Assembly (NCBI RefSeq): GCF_001612965.1
Contig: NZ_BDBL01000026.1
Location: forward strand, 62,001-126,000
Length of the DNA stretch: 64,000 bases
Origin: Nocardia kruczakiae NBRC 101016
GTDB taxonomy: Bacteria > Actinomycetota > Actinomycetes > Mycobacteriales > Mycobacteriaceae
Direction: 5' to 3'
Part shown: in pieces, positions 22,540 through 31,302 of the stretch
Numbering within the stretch: position 1 is the first letter of the stretch
Layout: the number at the start of each line of letters is the position of its first letter
Translations under genes and position numbers: made by a program
Notes under the pieces: generated by a model
What the model was told of the DNA's origin: nothing
The model's database searches: none
What the model saw: the letters and a program-made list of their open reading frames with translations, nothing else

Positions 22540-24273
22540 GTGACCACTGTCGACGCGATCGTGCTGGCCGGTGGGCGGGCGACCCGGATGGGCGGGGTGG
22601 ACAAACCCGCGATCGCCGTCGGCGGGCGCGCGATGCTCACCGTGGCGCTGGACGCGGTCGCCGACTGTGTGCGCACGGTGGTGGTCGGCCCGCATCGGCC
22701 CGAACTGGCGCCCGAGATCCGGCAGGTGCAGGAGGTGCCGGCCGGAGCCGGCCCGGTCGCGGCCGTCGCGCGCGCGGTCCGCGCCCTCGAGGAATGTGAT
22801 TTCCCGGCCGATCTGGTCGTGGTCCTGGCCGCCGACCTGCCCTTTCTCACCTCCGCCGTGATCGGCGAATTGATCGGGCACGCAACGACTTCCGATGCCG
22901 ATGCGGTGTTCGCCACCGACGAGTCCGGCCGTCCGCAATATCTGGTCGGGGTGTGGCGGCGAACGGCGCTGCTGTCGGCCCTGCGGCAGCTGGATTCGGT
23001 GACCAATCAGCCGATGAAGGCGCTGGTCCCGGTCGACACCCTGATGGTGACGCTGCCCGGTATCACCGATTGCGACACCCCGGAGCAGGTGCGCGCGGCC
23101 CAGGCCGCCGCCCCGGCGTTGTCCTTGGCGCAGGCCCGCGACGTGCTGCGCACCGGCATCACCCGGCTGCCGGTGCACGAGGCCCGGCCGGCGGCGGTGC
23201 GGGGTGCGGCGTTGGCGGCCCCGCTGCGCGCCGCCTCGGCGCTGCCCCGCTTCGACGTGTCGGCGATGGACGGTTACGCGGTGTCGGGTGAGGAGCCGTG
23301 GCGCCTGCGCCACGATGTCGGCTTCGCGGGTGGTGAGCGACCGGTGGGCCTGCTCGCCGGTGAGGCGGTCCGCATCGCCACCGGTGCCCACGTCCCGGAG
23401 GGCACCGACACCGTGGTGCGCGACGAATTCGTCCGGCTCGACGACGGGCTGCTGCGGCGGCTACCCGAGGCGCCGATCCGCGACGATGTGCGCCACCGCG
23501 GTGAGGATTGGCACAGCGGCGATATCGTCGCGGCCGAGGGCACCCCCGTCAACGCGGCACTGATCTCCGTCGCGACCGCCGCCGAGGTGGTCACCGCGCA
23601 GGTCCGCGGACCCGTGCGGGCACGAATCGTGATGACCGGCGACGAAATTCGCAGCGAAGGCCCGCTGCGCAGCGGCCAGACCCGCGATTCGGTCGGTCCC
23701 GTCTTCCCGGAGTTGTTGTCCTGGCACGGAATCGAATCGTCGGACCGGGTGCATCTGCGCGACACGCCCAACGGCTTCGACGATGTGCTCGCCGATACGA
23801 CCGACGACCACCTGCTGGTCGTGGTCGGCGCGACCGGTGGTGGCGCGGCCGACCAACTGCGCGGCGCACTGGATCGGGCCGGGGCACGAATTCTGGTGCA
23901 CCGCTTGCGGATGCGGCCGGGCGGCTCCACCGTGGTCGCCGAATTGCCCAGCGGCCCTGTAGTTCTCGGGCTTCCCGGTAATCCCTACGCGGCGGTCGCG
24001 ACGCTGTGGGCGCTGGCCCCGGCCATCGTGTCCGGTCTCACCGGCCGCATACCGGCGCGGGTGCGGACCGGACCGCTCCTGAACGCCGGCGACGTGTCCG
24101 GTCCGGTGCCACGCATCCTGCCCGCGCGGGCGGCCGAGGCGGGCGGCTGGGTCGCCGACGGCCATATCCGCACCGCACATCTGGCCGGGCTGCTCGATCG
24201 CGACGGTCTGGTCGTCGTCCCCGCCGGCGCCGCCGACGGCGAACCGGTCGAATATCTGCCCCTGCCGGGCTGA
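22540..24273 (+). CDS. MobA-MoeA fusion, molybdenum cofactor biosynthesis
   Basis: 577-residue fusion of two enzymes. Residues 1 to about 185 are MobA-like (molybdenum cofactor guanylyltransferase): VLAGGRATRMGGVDKP at the N-terminus, GPVAAVARAV and AADLPFLT. Residues about 195-577 are MoeA-like (molybdenum insertase): FDVSAMDGYAV, IATGAHVPEGTDTVV, VMTGDEIRS, GATGGG and LPGNPYAA. MoeA inserts molybdate into adenylated molybdopterin and MobA attaches GMP to make the guanine dinucleotide form used by NarG, so the fusion joins consecutive steps. GTG 22540 starts the protein. The cofactor user narGHJI lies 3.2 kb downstream on the same strand. Confidence 0.9.
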   Translation: MTTVDAIVLAGGRATRMGGVDKPAIAVGGRAMLTVALDAVADCVRTVVVGPHRPELAPEIRQVQEVPAGAGPVAAVARAVRALEECDFPADLVVVLAADLPFLTSAVIGELIGHATTSDADAVFATDESGRPQYLVGVWRRTALLSALRQLDSVTNQPMKALVPVDTLMVTLPGITDCDTPEQVRAAQAAAPALSLAQARDVLRTGITRLPVHEARPAAVRGAALAAPLRAASALPRFDVSAMDGYAVSGEEPWRLRHDVGFAGGERPVGLLAGEAVRIATGAHVPEGTDTVVRDEFVRLDDGLLRRLPEAPIRDDVRHRGEDWHSGDIVAAEGTPVNAALISVATAAEVVTAQVRGPVRARIVMTGDEIRSEGPLRSGQTRDSVGPVFPELLSWHGIESSDRVHLRDTPNGFDDVLADTTDDHLLVVVGATGGGAADQLRGALDRAGARILVHRLRMRPGGSTVVAELPSGPVVLGLPGNPYAAVATLWALAPAIVSGLTGRIPARVRTGPLLNAGDVSGPVPRILPARAAEAGGWVADGHIRTAHLAGLLDRDGLVVVPAGAADGEPVEYLPLPG

Positions 24274-24382
24274 AGCCACGCGGACCAGGAATGCCGCCGA
24301 CGCCGGTCCCCGGCCGGCACCGGTTGCGCGCACAGTGCGCCGAACCCTGGTGGCGGCACCCCGCGGCGGGTTCCCTGGTCGT

Positions 24383-26680
24383 ATGCCAGTGCCCGAGTAT
24401 GCCCGCGGATATGATGCCTTCACCGGCGAGATCGGCCGGACCACCGCCGAATCCAGCCCTGCGTGGGACTACCCGCCGAGCGCGCCCGCGGGAGCGCCGA
24501 ACATCATCGTGGTGCTGGTCGACGATATGGGCTACAGCGATATCGGCCCGTTCGGCTCCGAAATCGAGACACCGACCTTGAACCGGCTGGCCGAGCGCGG
24601 GGTCCGGCTCACCAATTACCACACCACCCCGCTGTGCTCGCCCTCGCGCGCGGCCCTGCTGACCGGCCTCAATTCCCATCGCGCCGGATTCGGCTTCGTC
24701 GCCAACGCCGATCCCGGCTACCCGGGCCTGCGCCTGGAACTCGCCGACGATGTGCTGACCCTGCCGGAGATATTGCGCGCCGGCGGCTACGCCACCTACG
24801 CGGTCGGCAAATGGCACCTCGTGCGCGACGCCACGATGAACCCTGCGGCACACCGTGATTCGTGGCCGACACAGCGCGGCTTCGATCGATACTACGGTTC
24901 ACTGGAGGGTTTCAACTCGTTCTTCTACCCGAACCAGATCGTCTCCGACTCCTCCGTGGTGGATATCGAGCAGTATCCGGAGGACTACTACGTCACCGAC
25001 GACCTGACCGACAAGGCGATCACCTACCTGAAGGATCTGCGCGCCCACGACGCGGACAAGCCGTTCTTCCTCTACTTCGCCCATGTCGCCATGCACGGCC
25101 CGCTGCAGGCCAAGGACGTCGATCTCGCGAAATATCGCGGCCGATACGCGCAGGGCTGGGACGCGGTGCGACAGAGCCGATTCGCCTCCCAGCTGGCGCA
25201 GGGACTCTTCGCGCCGGGAACCGAACAGCAACCGCGCAACACCGAGCCGGGTTACGAAGCGCAGGAATGGGATTCGCTGAGCGCCGAGCAGCAGCGCCGC
25301 TTCGCCCGGTACATGGAGGTGTACGCCGCGATGGTCGACAGCATCGACCAGAGCCTCGGGCGTGTTCTCGACACCGTCGAGCAGTTCGGTGAACTGGACA
25401 ACACGATCGTGGTGTTCACCTCCGACAACGGCGGCACCGCCGAGGGCGGCCCGGTCGGCACCCGCAGCTATCTGGCCGAATTCGCGCACGTCGACGATCC
25501 GGACTGGGTGGGCGATGTGCCGCACGACGAGGATCTGATCGGCACCGCCCGTCTCGGCGTGCACTATCCGCGGGGCTGGGGGCAAGCGTCGAACACGCCG
25601 TTCCGGTTCTACAAGGGACAGACCTTCGCCGGTGGAGTGCGGGTGCCGTTCATCATCTCCTGGCCGAAGGGTCTGCCGGACAACGTGATTCGCGATGAAT
25701 ACGTGTATGTCACCGATCTGGCGCCGACCCTGCTGGAACTGTCGGGAGTCTCGCGACCGTCCGTGCGAAACGGGCTGCCGGCCAAGGATTTCGACGGCGT
25801 ATCGGCGGCAGAAGTGCTGCGGGACCTCGATGCCCGCTCCCGGCACCTCGAGCAGTATTCGGAAATGACCGGGCATCGCGGCTTCTACCGGGACGGCTGG
25901 AAACTGCTCGCATTGCACGAGCCGGGCGGCGAGGTGGACGCGCCGAACTGGCAGCTGTTCGACGTGCGGACCGACCCCACCGAATTGCACGATGTCGCAG
26001 CCGAATTCCCCGGCAAGGTGCGTGAACTGGCCGCGGCCTGGGACGAGGCGGCCTGGCGTAATACCGTCTTCCCGCTGCTGACCCGCCGGGATCTGGCGCG
26101 CCGGCGCCCTGAGGAAGCCCGCCTGTCCGAGCCGTTGCGCATCCTGCCCGGGACGCCGACGCTCGAGCGGTACCGCTCGCAGCGCCTCATCGCGTACCGC
26201 GATTTCACCGTCACCGCCGAACTCGCGGGCTACCACGACGGTGACGAAGGGGTACTCGTCGCCCACGGCGATCCGCAGGGCGGTTATCTGCTCTACCTCG
26301 AGAACGGCCGAATCGTGTTCGGCTTCAACTCGTTCGGCCGGTATACCGAGGTGTCTGCGCTCATCGTCCCCGGGACGCGGGAGGTCACCCTGGCCGCGAC
26401 GGTACGGCCGCGCCTGCGCTGGGACTTCGCCCTCTTCCTCGACGGCACGTCCGTCGCCACCCTCACCGACCAGGTCCAGCTCGTCGGGATGGCCCCCTGG
26501 ACCGGTATCTCGGTCGGCGTGGACGCCCGCGGCCCCGTCGCCTGGGACCTACGACAGCGCCGCGGCCCGTTCCGCTACACCGGGTCACTGCGTGCCGTCA
26601 CCTACACCCCGGGACCGCTCCAGGTATCGGAACAGGTGGTGCGGGCGGTGGAGTCGGAGGCAGAACTCGTGGCCGAATAG
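24383..26680 (+). CDS. type I sulfatase (arylsulfatase)
   Basis: 765-residue sulfatase. The Ca-binding DD pair is in VVLVDDMGYSD (residues 47-48), and the formylglycine motif CSPSR at 85-89 follows the CxPxR rule. GKWH and the later TSDNGG metal-site segment complete the active site. A C-terminal extension from about residue 600 forms a beta-rich domain. There is no signal peptide, so the enzyme is probably cytoplasmic, as is usual in mycobacterial AtsA-type proteins. Activity needs a formylglycine-generating enzyme encoded elsewhere. The N-terminal PEYARGYDAFTGEIGRT segment is typical of the actinobacterial subgroup. Its 3' end overlaps by 83 bp the converging RHH-like gene. Confidence 0.9.
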   Translation: MPVPEYARGYDAFTGEIGRTTAESSPAWDYPPSAPAGAPNIIVVLVDDMGYSDIGPFGSEIETPTLNRLAERGVRLTNYHTTPLCSPSRAALLTGLNSHRAGFGFVANADPGYPGLRLELADDVLTLPEILRAGGYATYAVGKWHLVRDATMNPAAHRDSWPTQRGFDRYYGSLEGFNSFFYPNQIVSDSSVVDIEQYPEDYYVTDDLTDKAITYLKDLRAHDADKPFFLYFAHVAMHGPLQAKDVDLAKYRGRYAQGWDAVRQSRFASQLAQGLFAPGTEQQPRNTEPGYEAQEWDSLSAEQQRRFARYMEVYAAMVDSIDQSLGRVLDTVEQFGELDNTIVVFTSDNGGTAEGGPVGTRSYLAEFAHVDDPDWVGDVPHDEDLIGTARLGVHYPRGWGQASNTPFRFYKGQTFAGGVRVPFIISWPKGLPDNVIRDEYVYVTDLAPTLLELSGVSRPSVRNGLPAKDFDGVSAAEVLRDLDARSRHLEQYSEMTGHRGFYRDGWKLLALHEPGGEVDAPNWQLFDVRTDPTELHDVAAEFPGKVRELAAAWDEAAWRNTVFPLLTRRDLARRRPEEARLSEPLRILPGTPTLERYRSQRLIAYRDFTVTAELAGYHDGDEGVLVAHGDPQGGYLLYLENGRIVFGFNSFGRYTEVSALIVPGTREVTLAATVRPRLRWDFALFLDGTSVATLTDQVQLVGMAPWTGISVGVDARGPVAWDLRQRRGPFRYTGSLRAVTYTPGPLQVSEQVVRAVESEAELVAE

Positions 26681-27095
26681 CGGTCTGCGACATATCGATG
26701 ACCACACCCTGATTCGCCTGCTGGACTTCGAGCATCTCCAACGCCACGTCGTACACCGTCGTCCGGCGGGCCGAGGTGATCAGCTCCTGCCGGATGTAGG
26801 CGCTCAGCGGCATGCCGACGGCGCCCGCTCGACGCGCGAGAACGCTCCAGGTTTGCGCCGGGAGGTCGTAGTCACGGATCACGGCCATGGCGTCGGCGTC
26901 GATGCCGGAATCGTGACGGCCGCGGCGCTCGGCATCCAGGAATTCCACGACAGCGTCCAGCGGAACACGCCGACCAGCGAGCTCGATCAGCTCACCGCGA
27001 ATATGGGCGTTCATGGAGAGACCGGCTGCGCGCGCCCGGCGCCGTAGGACGTCGGCCGTCGGGGTGGGCAGGTCGTCGGTCGGAATCATCGCCAT
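26598..27095 (-). CDS. tandem FitA/VapB-like ribbon-helix-helix protein
   Basis: 165-residue protein with two copies of an antitoxin-like unit. Copy 1 (about 10-55) contains TADVLRRRARAAGLSMNAHIRGEL, and copy 2 (about 80-122) contains TWSVLARRAGAVGMPLSAYIRQEL. This resembles the helix arrangement of FitA-type antitoxins, in which a short DNA-binding region is followed by a toxin-binding tail. Two units in one chain would make an internal pseudo-dimer. The C-terminus is proline-rich (PPTPPPAPPVPIPG) and is encoded opposite the end of the sulfatase gene. No PIN-domain toxin gene is adjacent, so this may be an orphan regulator. The start at ATG 27095 has a weak ribosome site, and ATG 27089 is close by. 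Confidence 0.6.
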   Translation of the reverse strand: MAMIPTDDLPTPTADVLRRRARAAGLSMNAHIRGELIELAGRRVPLDAVVEFLDAERRGRHDSGIDADAMAVIRDYDLPAQTWSVLARRAGAVGMPLSAYIRQELITSARRTTVYDVALEMLEVQQANQGVVIDMSQTAIRPRVLPPTPPPAPPVPIPGAVPGCR

Positions 27096-27509
27096 CGTGA
27101 CACCGTAGCCACGCGCCGGGCGGGCGGTGCGACCGTTCGGCAAACAGTGCCGAAAATCGGTAATCGCCGTCACTTCCGACCGCGCGCCGCTATCCTTTCG
27201 ACTCGATTCGGCGCCGCGCGAATGTGTTAACAAATGTAAAACGCCCGCGAAGCGCCGGTTTCCAAAGCATCACCGAGCGCGTGGACGGCGGCTCTGCGCC
27301 GACGGTTCGGCACCGTGAGAATCGGTATCGCCGCAGGTCGGACCGGAATCACCCCGCGCCATCGGCAATTGCCCAGTGACCGGCACGTTTCCCCCAGCTC
27401 ACAGCTCACCGGCGGCTCACGCGCGGTGTGAGCGGATCGTTTTGCCGCCCCCGCCGGCGTCCTTACTCTCGACTGGTCAGCCCGGTTCATGTGTCTCGAT
27501 GGGGGCGTT
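27096..27509 (+). promoter_or_regulatory. narGHJI upstream region with candidate promoter
   Basis: About 410 bp without a gene. A plausible promoter is TTTGCC (27441-27446), a 17-bp spacer and TACTCT (27464-27469), which would start transcription near 27476, some 34 nt before narG. Directly upstream, CTCAC-N7-GTGAG (27416-27432) is a candidate activator palindrome, preceded by a repeated AGCTCAC. Farther up, at 27225-27232, lies TGTTAACA in a small AT-rich patch that could belong to the divergent RHH gene. None of these is verified. Confidence 0.45.
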
Positions 27510-30500
27510 GTGGTCATATCGCACAAAAAGAGTTCGGCCCCCTCATCAGCGTCGAACGGCGGAGCCGCGGTGTCGAACGGCGCACCCGAGTCGGCGGCCG
27601 ATGCCTTGCTGAAGGTGGGCCGCTACTTCCAGCGCGGGGAGGTGTCGGATGATCTTCGCACCGTGCACAAGGTCGGCGGGCGCGAGGCCGACGAGTTCTA
27701 CCGCGACCGCTGGGCCCACGACAAGGTGGTCCGGTCCACGCACGGCGTCAACTGCACCGGCTCCTGCTCCTGGAAGATCTACGTCTCCGACGGCGTGATC
27801 ACCTGGGAGTCCCAGCAGACCGACTATCCCTCGGTCGGCGCCGACAAACCGGAATACGAACCGCGCGGCTGCCCACGCGGCGCCTCGTTCTCCTGGTACA
27901 CGTATTCCCCTGCGCGCGTGCGTTATCCGTACGTGCGCGGAGTCTTGCTCGAGATGTACCGCGAGGCGAAGGCCCGGTTGAAGGATCCGGTGCTGGCCTG
28001 GGAATCCATCGTCGAGGATCCCGAGCAGGCCGAGACCTACAAATCCGCGCGCGGCAAGGGCGGATTCGTGCGCGCGGAATGGTGGGAGGCCGCCGAAATC
28101 GCCGCCGCGGCACACGTTTACACCATCAAGCAGTACGGGCCGGACCGCATCGCGGGTTTCTCACCGATCCCCGCGATGTCGATGGTCTCGCATGCGGTCG
28201 GCGCCCGGTTCATCTCCCTGCTCGGCGGTTCGATGCTGTCGTTCTACGACTGGTACGCCGACCTGCCGGTCGCCTCGCCGCAGGTGTTCGGCGACCAGAC
28301 CGACGTCCCGGAATCCGCGGACTGGTTCGACGCCGGCTATCTGATCATGTGGGGTTCGAACGTCCCGGTCACCCGCACCCCGGACGCGCACTACATGACC
28401 GAGGCCCGCTACCGCGGTCAGAAGGTGGTGGTGGTCTCCCCCGACTACGCCGACAACACCAAATTCGCCGACGAATGGGTCCCCGCCCGCCCGGGCACCG
28501 ACGCCGCCCTGGCGATGGCGATGGGCCACGTGGTGCTGCGCGAATTCTTCGTCGACCGGTCCACTGCGCGATTCGACGACTACATCAAGCGCTACACCGA
28601 TCTGCCGTTCCTGATCACGCTGGACGAGCGCGACGGCGGCTGGAACGGCGAGGGCGAATACCGCGGCCACACCTGGCTGCCCGGTAAGTTCCTCACCGCC
28701 GCCGACCTGGCCGCCGCGGGCCTCCCCGGGTTCGATGTGGACAACGCCGAACACAAGACCGTCCTCCTGGACGGCGACGGAAATCCCGTGGTGCCCAACG
28801 GAACCCTCGGCGACCGGTTCTCCGAATCCGGCGCCGGGCGATGGAATCTGGACCTCGGCGACGTCGATCCGCTCATGACTCTGTACGGCCGCACCGACGA
28901 TGCTGCGGCCGTACAGTTCCCCCGCTTCGACGGCGAGACCGGCACGGTCACCCGTTCGGTGCCGACCACCGTCATCGCCGGACGCCGCGTCACGACCGTC
29001 TTCGACCTGCTGCTCGCGCAATACGGCGTCGGGCGTCCGGATCTGCCGGGCGACTGGCCCACCGGCTACGACGACCCGAGCGCGCCCTACACTCCAGCGT
29101 GGCAGGAGTCGATCACGGGAGTGCCTGCGGCACAGGCGATTCGGATCGCGCGCGAATTCGCCGACAACGCCGATCGCTCCGGCGGCCGGTCGATGATCCT
29201 CATGGGCGCCGGGACCAATCACTGGTTCCACTCCGATCAGATCTATCGCGCCTTCTTCACCCTGACGCTGCTCACCGGCTGCCAGGGCGTCAACGGCGGC
29301 GGCTGGGCGCACTACGTGGGCCAGGAGAAGTGCCGCCCGGTCACCGGCTGGTCCACCCTGGCATTCGGCCTGGACTGGCAGCGATCGCCGCGGCAGATGC
29401 AGGGCACGGTGTTCTGGTATCTGACCAACGACCAGTGGCGCTACGACCCCTTCACCTCCGAAACCTTCGCCTCCCCACTGGGTTCCGGCGTGTTCGCGGG
29501 GCGCACGGCCGCCGACAATATCGCGCTGGCCTCCCGGCTCGGCTGGATGCCGACGTATCCGACGTTCGATCGCAATCCGCTGGATCTGGTCGACGCCGCC
29601 GAGGCCGCGGGGCAGACGCCGCAGGACTATGTGGTCGGCAACCTGAAATCCGGTGATCTCGAGTTCGCCTGCGAGGATCCCGACGCACCGCGGAACTTCC
29701 CCCGCGTGCTCACCGTGTGGCGGGCCAATCTGCTCGGCTCCTCGGGTAAGGGCAACGAATACTTCCACCGGCATCTGCTCGGCGCGGATTCCAATCTGCA
29801 GGCCGACGATTCGGCCGGAGTGCCGCCGCAGGAGGTGCGCCGGCCGGAACAGGCGCCGACCGGAAAACTGGATCTGCTGGTGTCGCTGGATTTCCGGATG
29901 ACCTCGACGACGCTGTTCTCCGATATCGTCCTGCCCGCCGCCACCTGGTACGAGAAACACGATCTGTCCTCGACGGATATGCATCCGTTCGTGCACGCCT
30001 TCTCCCCCGCGATCTCCCCGCCGTGGGAGGCGAAAACCGATTTCGAGGCCTTCCACCGCATCGCGCGCGGCTTCTCCTGGCTTGCCGAGAAACATCTCGG
30101 CGTCCGCAAGGATCTGGTCGCCGTTCCGCTGCAACACGATTCGGTGGACGCGCTGGCGCAGGCGCGTGGGCGGGTGCTGGACTGGAAAGCGGGTGAATGC
30201 GAACCCGTTCCGGGCCGTACCATGCCGAAACTCGTTGTCGTGGAACGTGATTACCCGAAGCTGGCCGAGAAGATGGCGGCGCTGGGCCCGCTGATCGAAA
30301 CGCTCGGTGTCACTACCAAGGGCGTCACGACCGTCCCCGACGCCGAGGTCGACTATCTGCGCGGCGTCAACGGCAGCGTGGTCTCCGGCATCGCGCAGGG
30401 CCGCCCGTCGCTGGCCAAGGACGTGCACGCGGCGGAGGCCGTCCTGGCGCTGTCCGGGACCACCAACGGCCGGTTGGCGGTGGAGGGATTCCACGCGCTG

Positions 30501-31301
30501 GAGCGGCGCACCGGCACCCGGCTGGCGGATCTGGCGGCCGAGCACGAAGGTAAGCGGATCACCTTCGCCGATACGCAGGCCCGGCCGGTGCCGGTGATCA
30601 CGTCACCGGAATGGTCCGGATCCGAAACCGGCGGCCGGCGCTACTCCCCGTTCACCATCAACACCGAACGGCTCAAGCCCTGGCATACGCTCACCGGACG
30701 CCAGCACTTCTATCTCGATCACGACTGGATGATCGAACTGGGCGAACAACTTCCGATCTTCCGGCCACCGCTGGACATGTCGGTGCTGTTCCGCGAACCC
30801 GACGTCGGGGCGGTCGGTGAGCGGGGCGTCACCGTCCGCTACCTCACTCCGCATTCGAAGTGGTCCATCCACTCCGCATATCAGGACAATCTGCATATGC
30901 TCACCCTCTCGCGGGGCGGGCAGGCGATCTGGATGTCGGATCGTGACGCGGCGAAAATTGGTGTGGCCGATAATGATTGGATCGAGGCCGTCAACCGCAA
31001 CGGTGTGGTCGTCGCCCGGGCGATCGTCAGTCACCGTATGCCCGAGGGCACGGTCTTCATGTATCACGCCCAGGACCGCGCGGTCGACGTACCGCGTATC
31101 GAGGGCACCCCGGACATGCGGGCGGGCCGAGGCAAACGCGGCGGCATCCACAACGCGCTCACCCGGATCATGATCAAGCCCACGCATCTGATCGGTGGAT
31201 ACGCCCAGCAGTCGTTCGCCCTGAACTACCACGGGCCCACCGGAAATCAGCGTGACGAGGTCACCACGATCCGGAGACGCTCACAGGAAGTGGAGTACTG
31301 A
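27510..31301 (+). CDS. narG: NarG, molybdopterin catalytic subunit of membrane nitrate reductase
   Basis: 1,263-residue subunit that reduces nitrate to nitrite on the cytoplasmic side with bis-MGD and an FS0 [4Fe-4S] cluster. The FS0 ligands are His and Cys in THGVNCTGSCSW (HxxxCxxxC), with a further Cys at RGCPRGASF. The molybdenum-ligand Asp region FYDWYADLPVASPQ and QTDVPESADW is intact. The C-terminal dinucleotide-binding domain includes LTGRQHFYLDHDWM and GGYAQQS. There is no Tat signal, as expected for NarG. GTG 27510 follows a GGGGG ribosome site. ATG 27489 and GTG 27570 are alternatives. It is the first gene of narGHJI, and narH begins 1 nt after its stop. Confidence 0.95.
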   Translation: MVISHKKSSAPSSASNGGAAVSNGAPESAADALLKVGRYFQRGEVSDDLRTVHKVGGREADEFYRDRWAHDKVVRSTHGVNCTGSCSWKIYVSDGVITWESQQTDYPSVGADKPEYEPRGCPRGASFSWYTYSPARVRYPYVRGVLLEMYREAKARLKDPVLAWESIVEDPEQAETYKSARGKGGFVRAEWWEAAEIAAAAHVYTIKQYGPDRIAGFSPIPAMSMVSHAVGARFISLLGGSMLSFYDWYADLPVASPQVFGDQTDVPESADWFDAGYLIMWGSNVPVTRTPDAHYMTEARYRGQKVVVVSPDYADNTKFADEWVPARPGTDAALAMAMGHVVLREFFVDRSTARFDDYIKRYTDLPFLITLDERDGGWNGEGEYRGHTWLPGKFLTAADLAAAGLPGFDVDNAEHKTVLLDGDGNPVVPNGTLGDRFSESGAGRWNLDLGDVDPLMTLYGRTDDAAAVQFPRFDGETGTVTRSVPTTVIAGRRVTTVFDLLLAQYGVGRPDLPGDWPTGYDDPSAPYTPAWQESITGVPAAQAIRIAREFADNADRSGGRSMILMGAGTNHWFHSDQIYRAFFTLTLLTGCQGVNGGGWAHYVGQEKCRPVTGWSTLAFGLDWQRSPRQMQGTVFWYLTNDQWRYDPFTSETFASPLGSGVFAGRTAADNIALASRLGWMPTYPTFDRNPLDLVDAAEAAGQTPQDYVVGNLKSGDLEFACEDPDAPRNFPRVLTVWRANLLGSSGKGNEYFHRHLLGADSNLQADDSAGVPPQEVRRPEQAPTGKLDLLVSLDFRMTSTTLFSDIVLPAATWYEKHDLSSTDMHPFVHAFSPAISPPWEAKTDFEAFHRIARGFSWLAEKHLGVRKDLVAVPLQHDSVDALAQARGRVLDWKAGECEPVPGRTMPKLVVVERDYPKLAEKMAALGPLIETLGVTTKGVTTVPDAEVDYLRGVNGSVVSGIAQGRPSLAKDVHAAEAVLALSGTTNGRLAVEGFHALERRTGTRLADLAAEHEGKRITFADTQARPVPVITSPEWSGSETGGRRYSPFTINTERLKPWHTLTGRQHFYLDHDWMIELGEQLPIFRPPLDMSVLFREPDVGAVGERGVTVRYLTPHSKWSIHSAYQDNLHMLTLSRGGQAIWMSDRDAAKIGVADNDWIEAVNRNGVVVARAIVSHRMPEGTVFMYHAQDRAVDVPRIEGTPDMRAGRGKRGGIHNALTRIMIKPTHLIGGYAQQSFALNYHGPTGNQRDEVTTIRRRSQEVEY

Positions 31302-31302
31302 T

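Noticed and set aside
22514..22543. Nine-codon leader peptide (MINLPGEPL) overlapping the MobA-MoeA start
   Set aside because: No ribosome site and no attenuator-like hairpin follow. Its stop overlapping the GTG could be chance.
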